The position numbers were made by a program, and so were the translations under genes. From Verrucomicrobiota bacterium (lineage in GTDB: Bacteria; Verrucomicrobiota; Verrucomicrobiia; Verrucomicrobiales; Akkermansiaceae), in contig JAPLUI010000086.1 of assembly GCA_026397725.1 (NCBI GenBank), positions 1-51,264 on the forward strand: a stretch of DNA of 51,264 nucleotides, given 5' to 3'. This document shows positions 8,089-16,837 of the stretch, piece by piece (the first letter of the stretch is position 1; every line of letters starts with the position of its first letter). The notes under the pieces were generated by a model. It saw nothing but the letters and a program-made list of their open reading frames with translations, was not told the origin of the DNA and did no database searches.

Positions 8089-11000
8089 GCGGATATGTCC
8101 ACTGGTTCGACGCGTCAACGCTCCCCTTGGCGGATGGTGCCGGTGTCACCGCGTGGCCTGACGGCGGCAGCAGTGGTGGCAACGCCACAGTGCCGGGCAG
8201 CAACAGAACCCCGGTTTATGTCGCCGATGCGGGCACGGAAACCCATCTTGGCGCGGTCTATTTCGACGGTGCCGGCGGGGCCAACGGAAGCATGGCCCTG
8301 CGTTTCACCAGAGACAGCGCCATTCGCACCGTCTTTTCCGTCTTCAAAGGCAACAGCTTCATGCTGACAGACGGTGGTGCGTATAATTTCCATCGCGCGA
8401 GTGACACCGATCCGGCCGCTCCGATCATCAATAATGATGCCTCCGCTGCCATCGTGAATGGCAAGACGTATGTGAACAAAGTCCTCGTGACGGCCCCTAA
8501 AACCACCGCCATGCCGACGAGCCTCCACAACGGTTTCAACCTCGTGGAAATCCTCACGGACGGGAATGCCGTGGCCGCCGAATCCTTCAACAAGGACCGC
8601 ACCTATCATGCCGGCAACCAGTACCAGGCCGAGGTGATCATCTACGACCGCGTGCTTAACGAAACGGAGCGCGTGGCCGTTGAGGATTACTTGTATCTAA
8701 AGTGGCTCACTCCTCAACCGCCGCTGCCACCAACCGGGTTGGTGGCCACCCCATTGCCCGCCAGTATCCGTTTGGACTGGACGGCATCAACCGGGGCCAC
8801 CGGCTATAAAGTGGAGCGTTTGGATGGATCAGGCGGCACGGTTCTTTTCACCTACGATGCATCAGGAACCACCTATACGGCCACCGCCGATTCCAACGTC
8901 GGAATCAACCAGACCGCCACCGTGATCTATACCATGCCTCCGGTGGCCATCGCCTGGGGGAGTGCCACGACCCTATCGTCGTCCACCGACGTCTCGACCG
9001 TCGGAACGTTACTCTACGCGAAGTATTTCAGTGCCATCGCTGGGGCGCCTGCCATTACCGTTGTCAATGGCGTTACCTTTGCGAAACAGGGCGCCTCGAC
9101 TGCGGAGATTGCCATGTCTGCCGGCGCCATGGTCGGCACGAGTTCCGTGGGTGCCGGTTCGGTGACGGATCCCGACTACCAGAAAATCCTCATCGCTCCT
9201 TGGTATAATGCAGGCACCGTCACGCTGAATGGCTTGACGAGCGGGATGCAATACCAGGTTCAAGTATGGGCACAGGATGCCCGCTATAACACAGGCAACT
9301 ACACCAATATCACCGGTGGGCCGGGTCTTTTGATTGATTCCATCACCGATGGCAATCAGGGTGTTAACAGCAAGGGCTTTGGCCAATTTGCCATCGGCAC
9401 CTTCACGGCGAATGCCTCCACCCAAAACATTGCCTTCTCCGGAGCAAGCGTTGTCAATGCCATCCAGGTCCGCGATGTGACGCCCAGACCCGCCGCTGCC
9501 GCCAATTCCACCGTGACGGCCACTCCCACAAGCGTCGCGAGTGACGGCGTCACCCCGACCACCGTCACCGTGACATTGCGAAGCGCCGACAGCATCCCGT
9601 GCTTCAGCAAGACCGTGACACTGGCATCCGACCGTGGCGCTGCCGACACGATTTCGGCGGCCTCGGGGCTCTCCTCAGGAGCCGGGGTGGTGACCTTCAC
9701 GGTGACCTCATCGACGCCGGGCACATCGGTCTTTACGGCCACGGATGTCACCGACGACAACCTCGTGATTGCTCCATCAACCGCCACCGTGACCTTTACG
9801 TCAGATACGGTGAGCGCCGCCATGTCGGCGGTGACGGCAAGCCCGACCTCGGTACAGGCCGACGGTTCCGCCACCTCCACGATCACCGTAACCTTGAGGA
9901 ACGGCACTGGCAATCCCCTGGTCGGCAAGAGCGTCACGCTCGCCAAGACCTCCGGTCCGGGAACCCCGGTCATCGACCCCGCGTCCGCAACGACCGACGA
10001 CTTTGGCGTCGCGACCTTTACGGTCACATCCACCACCGCCGGCGCGGATGTCTTTTCGGCCACCGACACCGAGGACAGCGTTATGGTCGCTCAAACGGCC
10101 ACCGTCACCTTCACGGCGGGGGCGGTGAGTTCGACCGCCTCGACGGTCACTTCGTCGCCAAGTTCCGTGATCATCGATGGCGTCAGCACCTCCACGATCA
10201 CCGTCACCTTGAAGGATGCGAACAACAACCCGGTCGCGGGCAAAACCGTGACCCTGGCTTCCGACCGGACCACTGCCGACACGATTTCGCCGACCTCGGG
10301 TGACTCCGATGCCAGCGGGGTGGTGGCCTTTACGGTGTCGTCCTCGACGCCGGGCACGTCGGTCTATACGGCCACGGATGTCACCGACGACAACCTGGTG
10401 ATTTCGCCATCGACGGCCACCGTGACATTCACGACACTGGTCATCGGCGGGCAGCAGTTCAGCCCGGGCGACGTGCTACCCTCACCCATCATCGCGGTGA
10501 GCGGCGACCTGTTGGAAACCAGCGTGGCCAGTGTCACCGGCGAAGTCGACAACCAGAAAGTCCGCAACGGCACCACCGGCACGGCCAAGGAAGAATCAAC
10601 CCAGAACCCGGCGAGTGTGGGCCTGCACGACGTGATTTACAACCTCGATCTAACGGCCAGTCCGGTTGGTTATGATATCAAGGAGATCCGCCTGTTCAGC
10701 GGGTGGGATGAATTCCGCACCGGCCAGTCCTACCGCATCGAGTATGCGACGGCAGCCTCGCCGTCCACCTTCACCGTGTTCGGCACGGTTTTGGCGTTGC
10801 GTGACACGGGCGGTTCATTGCTCACCCGCACCTATGATACCACGGGCGCCAACATCCTGACCGGAGTGGCCGCTCTCCGCTTCGTGATGATTGACATTGG
10901 TAATGTGGGCAGCGGCACCGTGTTCCGTGAGATCGACGTGCTCGGCACCGCAACCAGCGGCACCACCCCTTATGACACCTGGGCCCAGGGGCCCTTCGCC

Positions 11001-11357
11001 AATGGCGCCACCTTGTCCGACAAGGACCCCGCCCATGATCCGGACGGCGACGGCATGACCAACCAACAGGAATTCGCCTTCGGCCTCGATCCCACCACCG
11101 GTGCGTCAGTCAATCCGATCACCGTGCCGCTCGACAAGGCCACCGGGGTCTTCAAATACACCCGCACCAAGAATTCCGGCCTGGCCTATGTCTATCAATG
11201 GTCCGCCACGCTCAGCGAACCTTGGGATGTCTTCACCCCGGTGATCGACCCGCCCGCCACAAGCATCAGCGCCACGGTCGAGGAGGTCACTGTCACGGTG
11301 CCGGCAGTCTGGTTAGAAAACAATTCCACTTTGTTCCTGCGCGTCAAGGCGCAGTGA
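8085..11357 (+). CDS. Large exported LamG/Fn3/invasin-Ig protein (true start probably 7957, frameshifted)
   Basis: The continuous frame gives 1090 residues from a GTG that is really an internal valine; the real start is probably 7957. Domains in order: LamG-like lectin fold (about 1-205, GYVHWFDAS, FNKDRTYHAGNQYQAEVIIYDR); fibronectin type III (about 211-290, GLVATPLPASIRLDW); a 'SATTLSSSTDVS' module (about 290-465) repeated in the next protein; three bacterial Ig-like group 1 (invasin-type) repeats (about 470-785, with paired TSSTPGTSVxTATDVTDDNLVI motifs); a discoidin-like region (about 785-955); and a C-terminal domain with the calcium-loop-like DPDGDGMTNQQEFAFGLDP. Such proteins are normally secreted or displayed and bind carbohydrate or other cells. 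No catalytic motif is visible. It is the first gene of a same-strand cluster and lies downstream of a CATGCGAT element. Confidence 0.85.
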   Translation: MSGYVHWFDASTLPLADGAGVTAWPDGGSSGGNATVPGSNRTPVYVADAGTETHLGAVYFDGAGGANGSMALRFTRDSAIRTVFSVFKGNSFMLTDGGAYNFHRASDTDPAAPIINNDASAAIVNGKTYVNKVLVTAPKTTAMPTSLHNGFNLVEILTDGNAVAAESFNKDRTYHAGNQYQAEVIIYDRVLNETERVAVEDYLYLKWLTPQPPLPPTGLVATPLPASIRLDWTASTGATGYKVERLDGSGGTVLFTYDASGTTYTATADSNVGINQTATVIYTMPPVAIAWGSATTLSSSTDVSTVGTLLYAKYFSAIAGAPAITVVNGVTFAKQGASTAEIAMSAGAMVGTSSVGAGSVTDPDYQKILIAPWYNAGTVTLNGLTSGMQYQVQVWAQDARYNTGNYTNITGGPGLLIDSITDGNQGVNSKGFGQFAIGTFTANASTQNIAFSGASVVNAIQVRDVTPRPAAAANSTVTATPTSVASDGVTPTTVTVTLRSADSIPCFSKTVTLASDRGAADTISAASGLSSGAGVVTFTVTSSTPGTSVFTATDVTDDNLVIAPSTATVTFTSDTVSAAMSAVTASPTSVQADGSATSTITVTLRNGTGNPLVGKSVTLAKTSGPGTPVIDPASATTDDFGVATFTVTSTTAGADVFSATDTEDSVMVAQTATVTFTAGAVSSTASTVTSSPSSVIIDGVSTSTITVTLKDANNNPVAGKTVTLASDRTTADTISPTSGDSDASGVVAFTVSSSTPGTSVYTATDVTDDNLVISPSTATVTFTTLVIGGQQFSPGDVLPSPIIAVSGDLLETSVASVTGEVDNQKVRNGTTGTAKEESTQNPASVGLHDVIYNLDLTASPVGYDIKEIRLFSGWDEFRTGQSYRIEYATAASPSTFTVFGTVLALRDTGGSLLTRTYDTTGANILTGVAALRFVMIDIGNVGSGTVFREIDVLGTATSGTTPYDTWAQGPFANGATLSDKDPAHDPDGDGMTNQQEFAFGLDPTTGASVNPITVPLDKATGVFKYTRTKNSGLAYVYQWSATLSEPWDVFTPVIDPPATSISATVEEVTVTVPAVWLENNSTLFLRVKAQ
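8945..9478 (+). repeat. Duplicated 'SATTLSSSTDVS' module, copy 1
   Basis: About 530 bp inside the 8085 gene are nearly identical to 15823-16355 in the next gene. Shared stretches include CACGACCCTATC, GTCCACCGACGTCTCGACC and GGAACGTTACTCTACGCGA. The encoded motifs (LLYAKYFS, VNGVTF, GLTSGMQYQVQVWAQDARYNTG) suggest a beta-sandwich carbohydrate-binding or adhesion module. Similarity at DNA level indicates recent duplication or gene conversion. Confidence 0.85.
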
Positions 11358-11362
11358 GATCA

Positions 11363-11490
11363 GGTAGGGACCAGCGGCCCCGCTGGTCCCACACTGCCCC
11401 TGAGGGCGGGATGTCATTGACAGCCCAAGCGATGCTTCATCACCGCCTCACGGCGGACAAGTCGGCGGCCCGGGGCCGGGCCGCCCTACC
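11363..11490. repeat. Palindromic REP/BIME-like element between genes
   Basis: The intergenic region 11358-11563 contains a unit that starts GGTAGGG at 11363 and ends with its reverse complement CCCTACC at 11490. Next to each end is a perfect 10-bp hairpin. The left one is GGGACCAGCG/CGCTGGTCCC around a GCCC loop (11367-11390). The right one is GGCGGCCCGG/CCGGGCCGCC around GG (11464-11485). Two inverted units with a shared border heptamer are typical of bacterial interspersed mosaic elements. Neither hairpin has a T-tract, so they are poor intrinsic terminators, although they could stabilise the mRNA end. Confidence 0.65.
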
Positions 11491-11563
11491 TAATCACATT
11501 AGCAGATATCCAAGACATCATCTCATGCATCCCTATTGCCCGCTCCGCGGGTCCCGCTTCCTC

Positions 11564-14500
11564 ATGCGCCACCACCGATCCCATTTGAGAAATCTGTTAT
11601 CTGTTGTTCTTGCTGTCCTTCCCGTCGCGATGGGCGGGGCGGGGGAGATTCATGTCGCCGTCACGGGCAATGATGCGAATCCCGGCAGCCCGACACAACC
11701 CCTGGCCACCTTCGCCGCGGCGCAGGCGATGGCCAGAACCCGGGCCGGGCTGGAACCGCTGGATGTCACCTTTCATGCCGGCACCTACTACCTCGCGGAT
11801 ACCATTCATTTCACCGCTGCCGATTCCGGCACGGCGGCGAATCCCGTGACCTACCGCGCCGCCGCAGGCGAAACGGTCGCGCTTTCCGGCGGCAACACGC
11901 TGGCGGGCCTGCCGTGGACCACCCATGCGGGCGCTATCAGGAAAACCACAGTTCCGGCTGGCATGCTCATCGACCAGTTGTTCGCGGACGAGGTGAAGCA
12001 GAACCTCGCCCGCTACCCGGACTACGATGCCGCCACCACGATCTTCAATGGCTATGCCGTCGATTGCATCTCCACCACCCGCGCCGCAACCTGGGCAAAT
12101 CCCAGCGGCGGATTCCTCCATGCCCTGCACAACGGCGGGTGGGGCGGTTTCCACTACCGGATCACCGGAAAAGACGGATCGAACGTCATCAGCTACACCG
12201 GAGGACAACAAAACAACCGCGCCTCGGCTCCTAACGAAACCTACCGCTTCGTGGAAAACATTTTCGAGGAACTGACCGTCCCGGGCGAGTGGTTTTACAA
12301 TGCCGCCACCCACACGCTCTATTTTTATCCCCCAGCCGGGGTTGATCCGTCCACGGCGGTGATGGAAACCGCAGGCCGTCTCAAGCATTTGGTGCAGTTC
12401 GATGGCACCCAGGCCGCGCCGGTGAAATATGTGAATTTGTCCGGGTTCGTTTTTCGCCACGCGGCACGCACCTTCACGGAAACCTACGAACCGCTCCTGC
12501 GCAGCGACTGGACGATCTATCGCGGAGCCGCAGTCCTGCTCGCCGGAACCGAGGACTGCGCGATTTCCGGTTGCGAATTCGACCAACTCGGAGGCAACGC
12601 CGCCTTTTTCAGCAACTACAACCGTCGTAGTTCCATCACCGGATCCTATTTCCATGACATCGGTGCCAGCGGTGTTTGTTTCGTCGGCGATCCTTCCGCC
12701 GTCCGTAGTCCTCTCTTCAACTACTCCTCACCGGGGAACTCCTACTCATCCATCGATCATGCCAACGCAGGCCCGAGCAACGACAACTATCCGGCCGATT
12801 GCGTCGTGGACAACTGCCTGATCACCGGCATCGGCCGGGTCGAGAAACAGCCCGCAGGTGTGCAGATCAGCATGGCCTCCCGCATCACCGTGCGCCACTG
12901 CTCCATCTACGATTGCGCCCGCGCCGGCATCAACATCGGCGATGGCTGCTGGGGTGGCCACATCATCGAGTTTTGCGACACCTTTGACACGGTGCTCGAA
13001 ACCAGCGACCACGGCTCCTTCAACTCCTGGGGCCGCGATCGTTACTGGAACTTGGGCGGTGCCACCAATGCCCAGCTCAAGGCCGTTTCCCTGCTCGATT
13101 CCTATCAGCAGAGCATCCTGCGGAACTCCCGCTGGCAGTGCAATCACGGTTGGGATATCGATCTCGACGATGGCTCCTCGAACTACCTCATCGAGAACAA
13201 CCTCCTTCTCAACGGCGGCCTCAAGTGGCGGGAAGGATTCTATCGCACCGGTCGCAACAACGTCATCCTCAACAGTTCCCTCCACCCTCACGTCTGGTTC
13301 CCTGACAGCGGCGATGTGTTCGAGAAAAACATCGTCAGTGATGCCTATCAGCCGGCAGTCATGTCCGACAGCCTCACCACCTGGGGCGAGCGGCTCGATT
13401 ACAATCTCTTTCCCACGGAAGAGATGCGCACCGCCTACGCCGCAAAGGGCTGCGACGCCCATTCGTTTTCCGGCAGCCCCAGCTTCATCGCTCCTTCCAT
13501 CGGCAACTATCAGGTTGCCGCCGGTTCGCCCGCGCTCACGCTGGGGTTTGTGAATTTTCCGATGAATCAGTTCGGCGTCACCACGCGCCCCTTCACGGTC
13601 AATTCCAAGAGCATCACCGTCCGGATTCCGTCGCTCATCAACTCCGCCCCGCCAGTGAGATCATCGGGGGTCTTCCGCTGGCTCGGTTCCCAGGTCAAAT
13701 CAGTCACCACCATCGAAGAAGCATCCGCCTTCGGGACGAATCCTGTCGCTGGCGGAGTTTTCTTCAAGGGCGCTTACCTCGGGTCCGCCGCCGCTGCCAC
13801 GGGCCTCCTCGAAACAGACCTCATCGTCTCCATCAACGGCACTGAGGTTGCCACCGTGGAGGAAATGGTTACCGCCCTCTTTGCCGCCACCGGGGATGTC
13901 ACCTTCGGCATCGTCCGTAGCCAGGCACCGCTCGATATCGTTGTTCCCGCCGCCTCGCTTTCACAAGCGGCCACGCTTGCCCTGGAGTCCGGAGTGATGA
14001 CGGTTCCGGAAGCAGGCATCAGCGTCGATTCCTTCATGCTCCTCGGTGGTCTGGCCAATGGTATGGGAACCATCACCGCAAGAAATATCGAGGTGCGGGG
14101 AGGCACCATCACGGTCCCTCTGGTTGCCACGGGAAGTCTAGCAAAAACGGGTGACGGTACCGCCATCGTGGCGGGTGGCATGACATCCCCCGCCGGAACC
14201 GTCATCGCCGCCGGCACCCTGAAGTTGGACCAGACCATTAGCCCTCCGGTGAAAAACGGACTCATCCTGCGGCTCGATGCTTCCGCCGCGGCCAGCCTGG
14301 TTCCCTCCGGCAGTGTGATTAGCCGCTGGTTGGATGCCGATGGCAACGGCTTGTATGCGGAGCAAGCCACCCCCGGCAAATCACCGGTCATTCTTGCTGC
14401 CGCTCAAAACGGCCGCCCGGTCATGGACTTCGGGCCCTTTTCATCCTCCGATTCAGGCCGCTCCATGGCATTCAAGTCCGCCCAAGGCACGGACCTCGAC

Positions 14501-16759
14501 CTCACCACCATCCGCACGGCGTTCTGGGTCATGCAGGGCAGCAACCACTTGCTCACCAGCACCTCCTCCTATCATTTCCACCGTGGTGGTGATAACAATA
14601 CCTCCGCCATCTGGGACTTGCAGTATGCGCATGCCAATGTGCGTGGTGGCCAGACTTTCCTCAATGGCATCCCGGTCAACGGCACCACCACCGCGCTGGC
14701 CAACGCTTTCAATCCCGTCAGCCTCGTCACCACCGGCAACGTCGAAGCCGACACACTCTGTGCGGATCGCGTTTACCGCTTCGGTGGCCAGCAAATCGCC
14801 GAGGTGATCCTCTACAACCGCGCGCTCGATCGAGCCGAGCGCCAGAATGTCGAGACCTATCTGCGCCACAAATGGTTCGCCGGCACAGCCCCTGCCAGCG
14901 CCGCACTGGCTGGAGCCGATGTTGCAGCCGGAGCCGTGCTGGATCTCGGCCCGGGCTTCACCCACTCTCAGGGAACACTGACCCTCAGCGGCAACGCGCA
15001 ATTGAATATCACTGGCAGCTTCATCAACCAGGCAACCATTGATATCCGCCCTTGGACGGGCACCCTCCCAGCCAGTCTCATCAATCAGGGAACCATCCTC
15101 ACCTCCGGTGACCCCGACCCTGTAGCGTCCCGCCTGCTCCTCACCTTGCCGGGTCAGACATTTACCTCAGGCAGCGGCAACACTGGCACCGTGACCGGTC
15201 AGACTGCCGGGACTGCGTTCAACATCACCCTCTCCGCCGTGGATGCCGCCAACAACCTTGTGACGACCTATACCGGTGCCAAGACTGTGAGCTATACCGG
15301 GCCGGCCAACGCCCCTGGAGGAACGAACCCCACCTACACCACGTCCGTGACCTTCGTCAACGGTCAGGCCACGGGTGTCACCGTCACGCTAGTCAACGCC
15401 GCAGCCACGACGATCACCCCCGTCATCTCCGGTCTAACTGGCGTGACCAGTTCGAGCGTCACCGTTGCGGCGGGTCCCGCCAACAAGCTGGCCTTCACCA
15501 CCCAGCCCGGTGGCGGGCAGAGCGGAATCGCTTGGACAACCCAACCGGTGGTGACTTTGCAGGATGCCAACGGCAACACCAAGCCGGGCACCGCGCAGAA
15601 CGTGACATTGGCGATCCGGAACAACGCGGGTCCGGGCGGTGTCTTGGGCGGAACCAAGACGGTGGCGGTGAACACAGCCACCGGCAGGGCGACCTTCAGC
15701 GGGTTGAGCATTGACAAGCCCGGCGCGGGTTACACCCTAACAGCCATGGGCAACACGGTGACCACCATCCCTGGCGTGGCGGTCAGCAACGCGTTTTCCG
15801 TGGCGGGGTTGGGGGGGGGCATCGTTTGGGGTTCAGCCACGACCCTATCATCGTCCACCGACGTCTCGACCACCGGAACGTTACTCTACGCGATATATTT
15901 CAGTGGCGTGACTGCAGCACCTGCCACAACCGTTGTCAATGGCGTTACCTTTACGAAACAGAGCATCCCGGCTGGGGATATCACAATCTCCAGCGGGGTC
16001 GTCAATGTCTCCATTGGCGCCGGTTCGGTGACGGATGCCGACTATCAGAAAATCCTCGGTGCTCCTTGGTGGGGTGCAGGCACCACAACGCTGAATGGCT
16101 TGACCAACGGTGTGCAATACCAGGTTCAAGTGTGGGCACAGGATGCCCGCTATAACACGGGTCACGTCACCACGATCAGTGGAGGGCCAAGTCTTGCTCT
16201 TGATACCATCAGCGATGGCAACCTCGGCACTAACAGCAAGGGCCTTGGCCAATTTGCCATCGGCACCTTCATTGCGAATGCCACCACCCAAGTCATTACC
16301 TTCGGTGGCGGTGACCAAGGCATCGTCAATGCCATCCAGGTCCGCTCGGTGACGGGCGGGACGACCGCGGACTACAGCACCTGGGCCAATGGCACCTTCG
16401 CCAATGGAGCCACCTTGTCCGACAAGGATCCCGCGCATGATCCGGACGGCGACGGCATGACCAACCAGCAGGAATTCGCCTTCGCCCTCGATCCCACCAC
16501 CGGTTCGTCGGTCAATCCGATCACCCAGCAGTTCGACAAGATCTCAGGGGTTTTCAAATACACCCGGACCAAGGGTTCCGGCCTGACCTATATTTATCTG
16601 TCGTCCACCACTCTCGGCGATCCGTGGGTTGACTTTTCTCCGGCGACTGTCCCTCCGACCGTTGCAAGTATCAGCGCCACGGTCGAGGAGGTCACCGTCG
16701 AGGTGCCATCCGGTCTGCTCGAAAATTCCGAACTGTTCCTGCGCGTCAGGGCGGAGTGA
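11564..16759 (+). CDS. Giant exported right-handed beta-helix protein with PDZ-like, LamG and Ig modules
   Basis: 1731 residues from ATG 11564, which gives a good signal peptide (MRHHRSHLRN then LLSVVLAVLPVAMGG); ATG 11525 in the same frame is an alternative. Residues about 22-660 form a right-handed parallel beta-helix of the glycosidase/lyase type: IHVAVTGNDANPGSPTQPLAT, FHAGTYYLADTIHF, YRAAAGETVALSGG, then many short 'N-x-I' coils. This resembles GH141-like or related beta-helix enzymes; I cannot fix the family. About 713-789 is PDZ-like (GLLETDLIVSINGTEV). Then come an autotransporter-strand segment (about 800-890), LamG-like fold (about 896-1105), Ig-like domains (about 1183-1412), the 'SATTLSSSTDVS' module (about 1420-1597) and the C-terminal DPDGDGMTNQQEF domain. 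It is probably a secreted polysaccharide-active or binding protein. Confidence 0.83.
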   Translation: MRHHRSHLRNLLSVVLAVLPVAMGGAGEIHVAVTGNDANPGSPTQPLATFAAAQAMARTRAGLEPLDVTFHAGTYYLADTIHFTAADSGTAANPVTYRAAAGETVALSGGNTLAGLPWTTHAGAIRKTTVPAGMLIDQLFADEVKQNLARYPDYDAATTIFNGYAVDCISTTRAATWANPSGGFLHALHNGGWGGFHYRITGKDGSNVISYTGGQQNNRASAPNETYRFVENIFEELTVPGEWFYNAATHTLYFYPPAGVDPSTAVMETAGRLKHLVQFDGTQAAPVKYVNLSGFVFRHAARTFTETYEPLLRSDWTIYRGAAVLLAGTEDCAISGCEFDQLGGNAAFFSNYNRRSSITGSYFHDIGASGVCFVGDPSAVRSPLFNYSSPGNSYSSIDHANAGPSNDNYPADCVVDNCLITGIGRVEKQPAGVQISMASRITVRHCSIYDCARAGINIGDGCWGGHIIEFCDTFDTVLETSDHGSFNSWGRDRYWNLGGATNAQLKAVSLLDSYQQSILRNSRWQCNHGWDIDLDDGSSNYLIENNLLLNGGLKWREGFYRTGRNNVILNSSLHPHVWFPDSGDVFEKNIVSDAYQPAVMSDSLTTWGERLDYNLFPTEEMRTAYAAKGCDAHSFSGSPSFIAPSIGNYQVAAGSPALTLGFVNFPMNQFGVTTRPFTVNSKSITVRIPSLINSAPPVRSSGVFRWLGSQVKSVTTIEEASAFGTNPVAGGVFFKGAYLGSAAAATGLLETDLIVSINGTEVATVEEMVTALFAATGDVTFGIVRSQAPLDIVVPAASLSQAATLALESGVMTVPEAGISVDSFMLLGGLANGMGTITARNIEVRGGTITVPLVATGSLAKTGDGTAIVAGGMTSPAGTVIAAGTLKLDQTISPPVKNGLILRLDASAAASLVPSGSVISRWLDADGNGLYAEQATPGKSPVILAAAQNGRPVMDFGPFSSSDSGRSMAFKSAQGTDLDLTTIRTAFWVMQGSNHLLTSTSSYHFHRGGDNNTSAIWDLQYAHANVRGGQTFLNGIPVNGTTTALANAFNPVSLVTTGNVEADTLCADRVYRFGGQQIAEVILYNRALDRAERQNVETYLRHKWFAGTAPASAALAGADVAAGAVLDLGPGFTHSQGTLTLSGNAQLNITGSFINQATIDIRPWTGTLPASLINQGTILTSGDPDPVASRLLLTLPGQTFTSGSGNTGTVTGQTAGTAFNITLSAVDAANNLVTTYTGAKTVSYTGPANAPGGTNPTYTTSVTFVNGQATGVTVTLVNAAATTITPVISGLTGVTSSSVTVAAGPANKLAFTTQPGGGQSGIAWTTQPVVTLQDANGNTKPGTAQNVTLAIRNNAGPGGVLGGTKTVAVNTATGRATFSGLSIDKPGAGYTLTAMGNTVTTIPGVAVSNAFSVAGLGGGIVWGSATTLSSSTDVSTTGTLLYAIYFSGVTAAPATTVVNGVTFTKQSIPAGDITISSGVVNVSIGAGSVTDADYQKILGAPWWGAGTTTLNGLTNGVQYQVQVWAQDARYNTGHVTTISGGPSLALDTISDGNLGTNSKGLGQFAIGTFIANATTQVITFGGGDQGIVNAIQVRSVTGGTTADYSTWANGTFANGATLSDKDPAHDPDGDGMTNQQEFAFALDPTTGSSVNPITQQFDKISGVFKYTRTKGSGLTYIYLSSTTLGDPWVDFSPATVPPTVASISATVEEVTVEVPSGLLENSELFLRVRAE
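15823..16355 (+). repeat. Duplicated 'SATTLSSSTDVS' module, copy 2
   Basis: Near-identical partner of 8945-9478. The downstream C-terminal domain is also shared by the two genes (10966-11357 and 16370-16759, for example ATCCGGACGGCGACGGCATG), so module and tail may have duplicated together. Confidence 0.85.
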
Positions 16760-16837
16760 GATTGAAGAGATCGTGAATCAAAGATCGATGATAGAAGATA
16801 GAAACAGTGTTGTCGCCTCCACAATCCACAAACCATT

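Noticed and set aside
11367..11390. Hairpin as an intrinsic terminator of the 8085 gene
   Set aside because: Perfect stem but no T-tract, and it is half of a larger inverted pair, so a REP-like element fits better.
15811..15819. G9 run as a phase-variation frameshift in the beta-helix protein
   Set aside because: The reading frame continues correctly across it into the duplicated module, so there is no sign of a shift in this copy.
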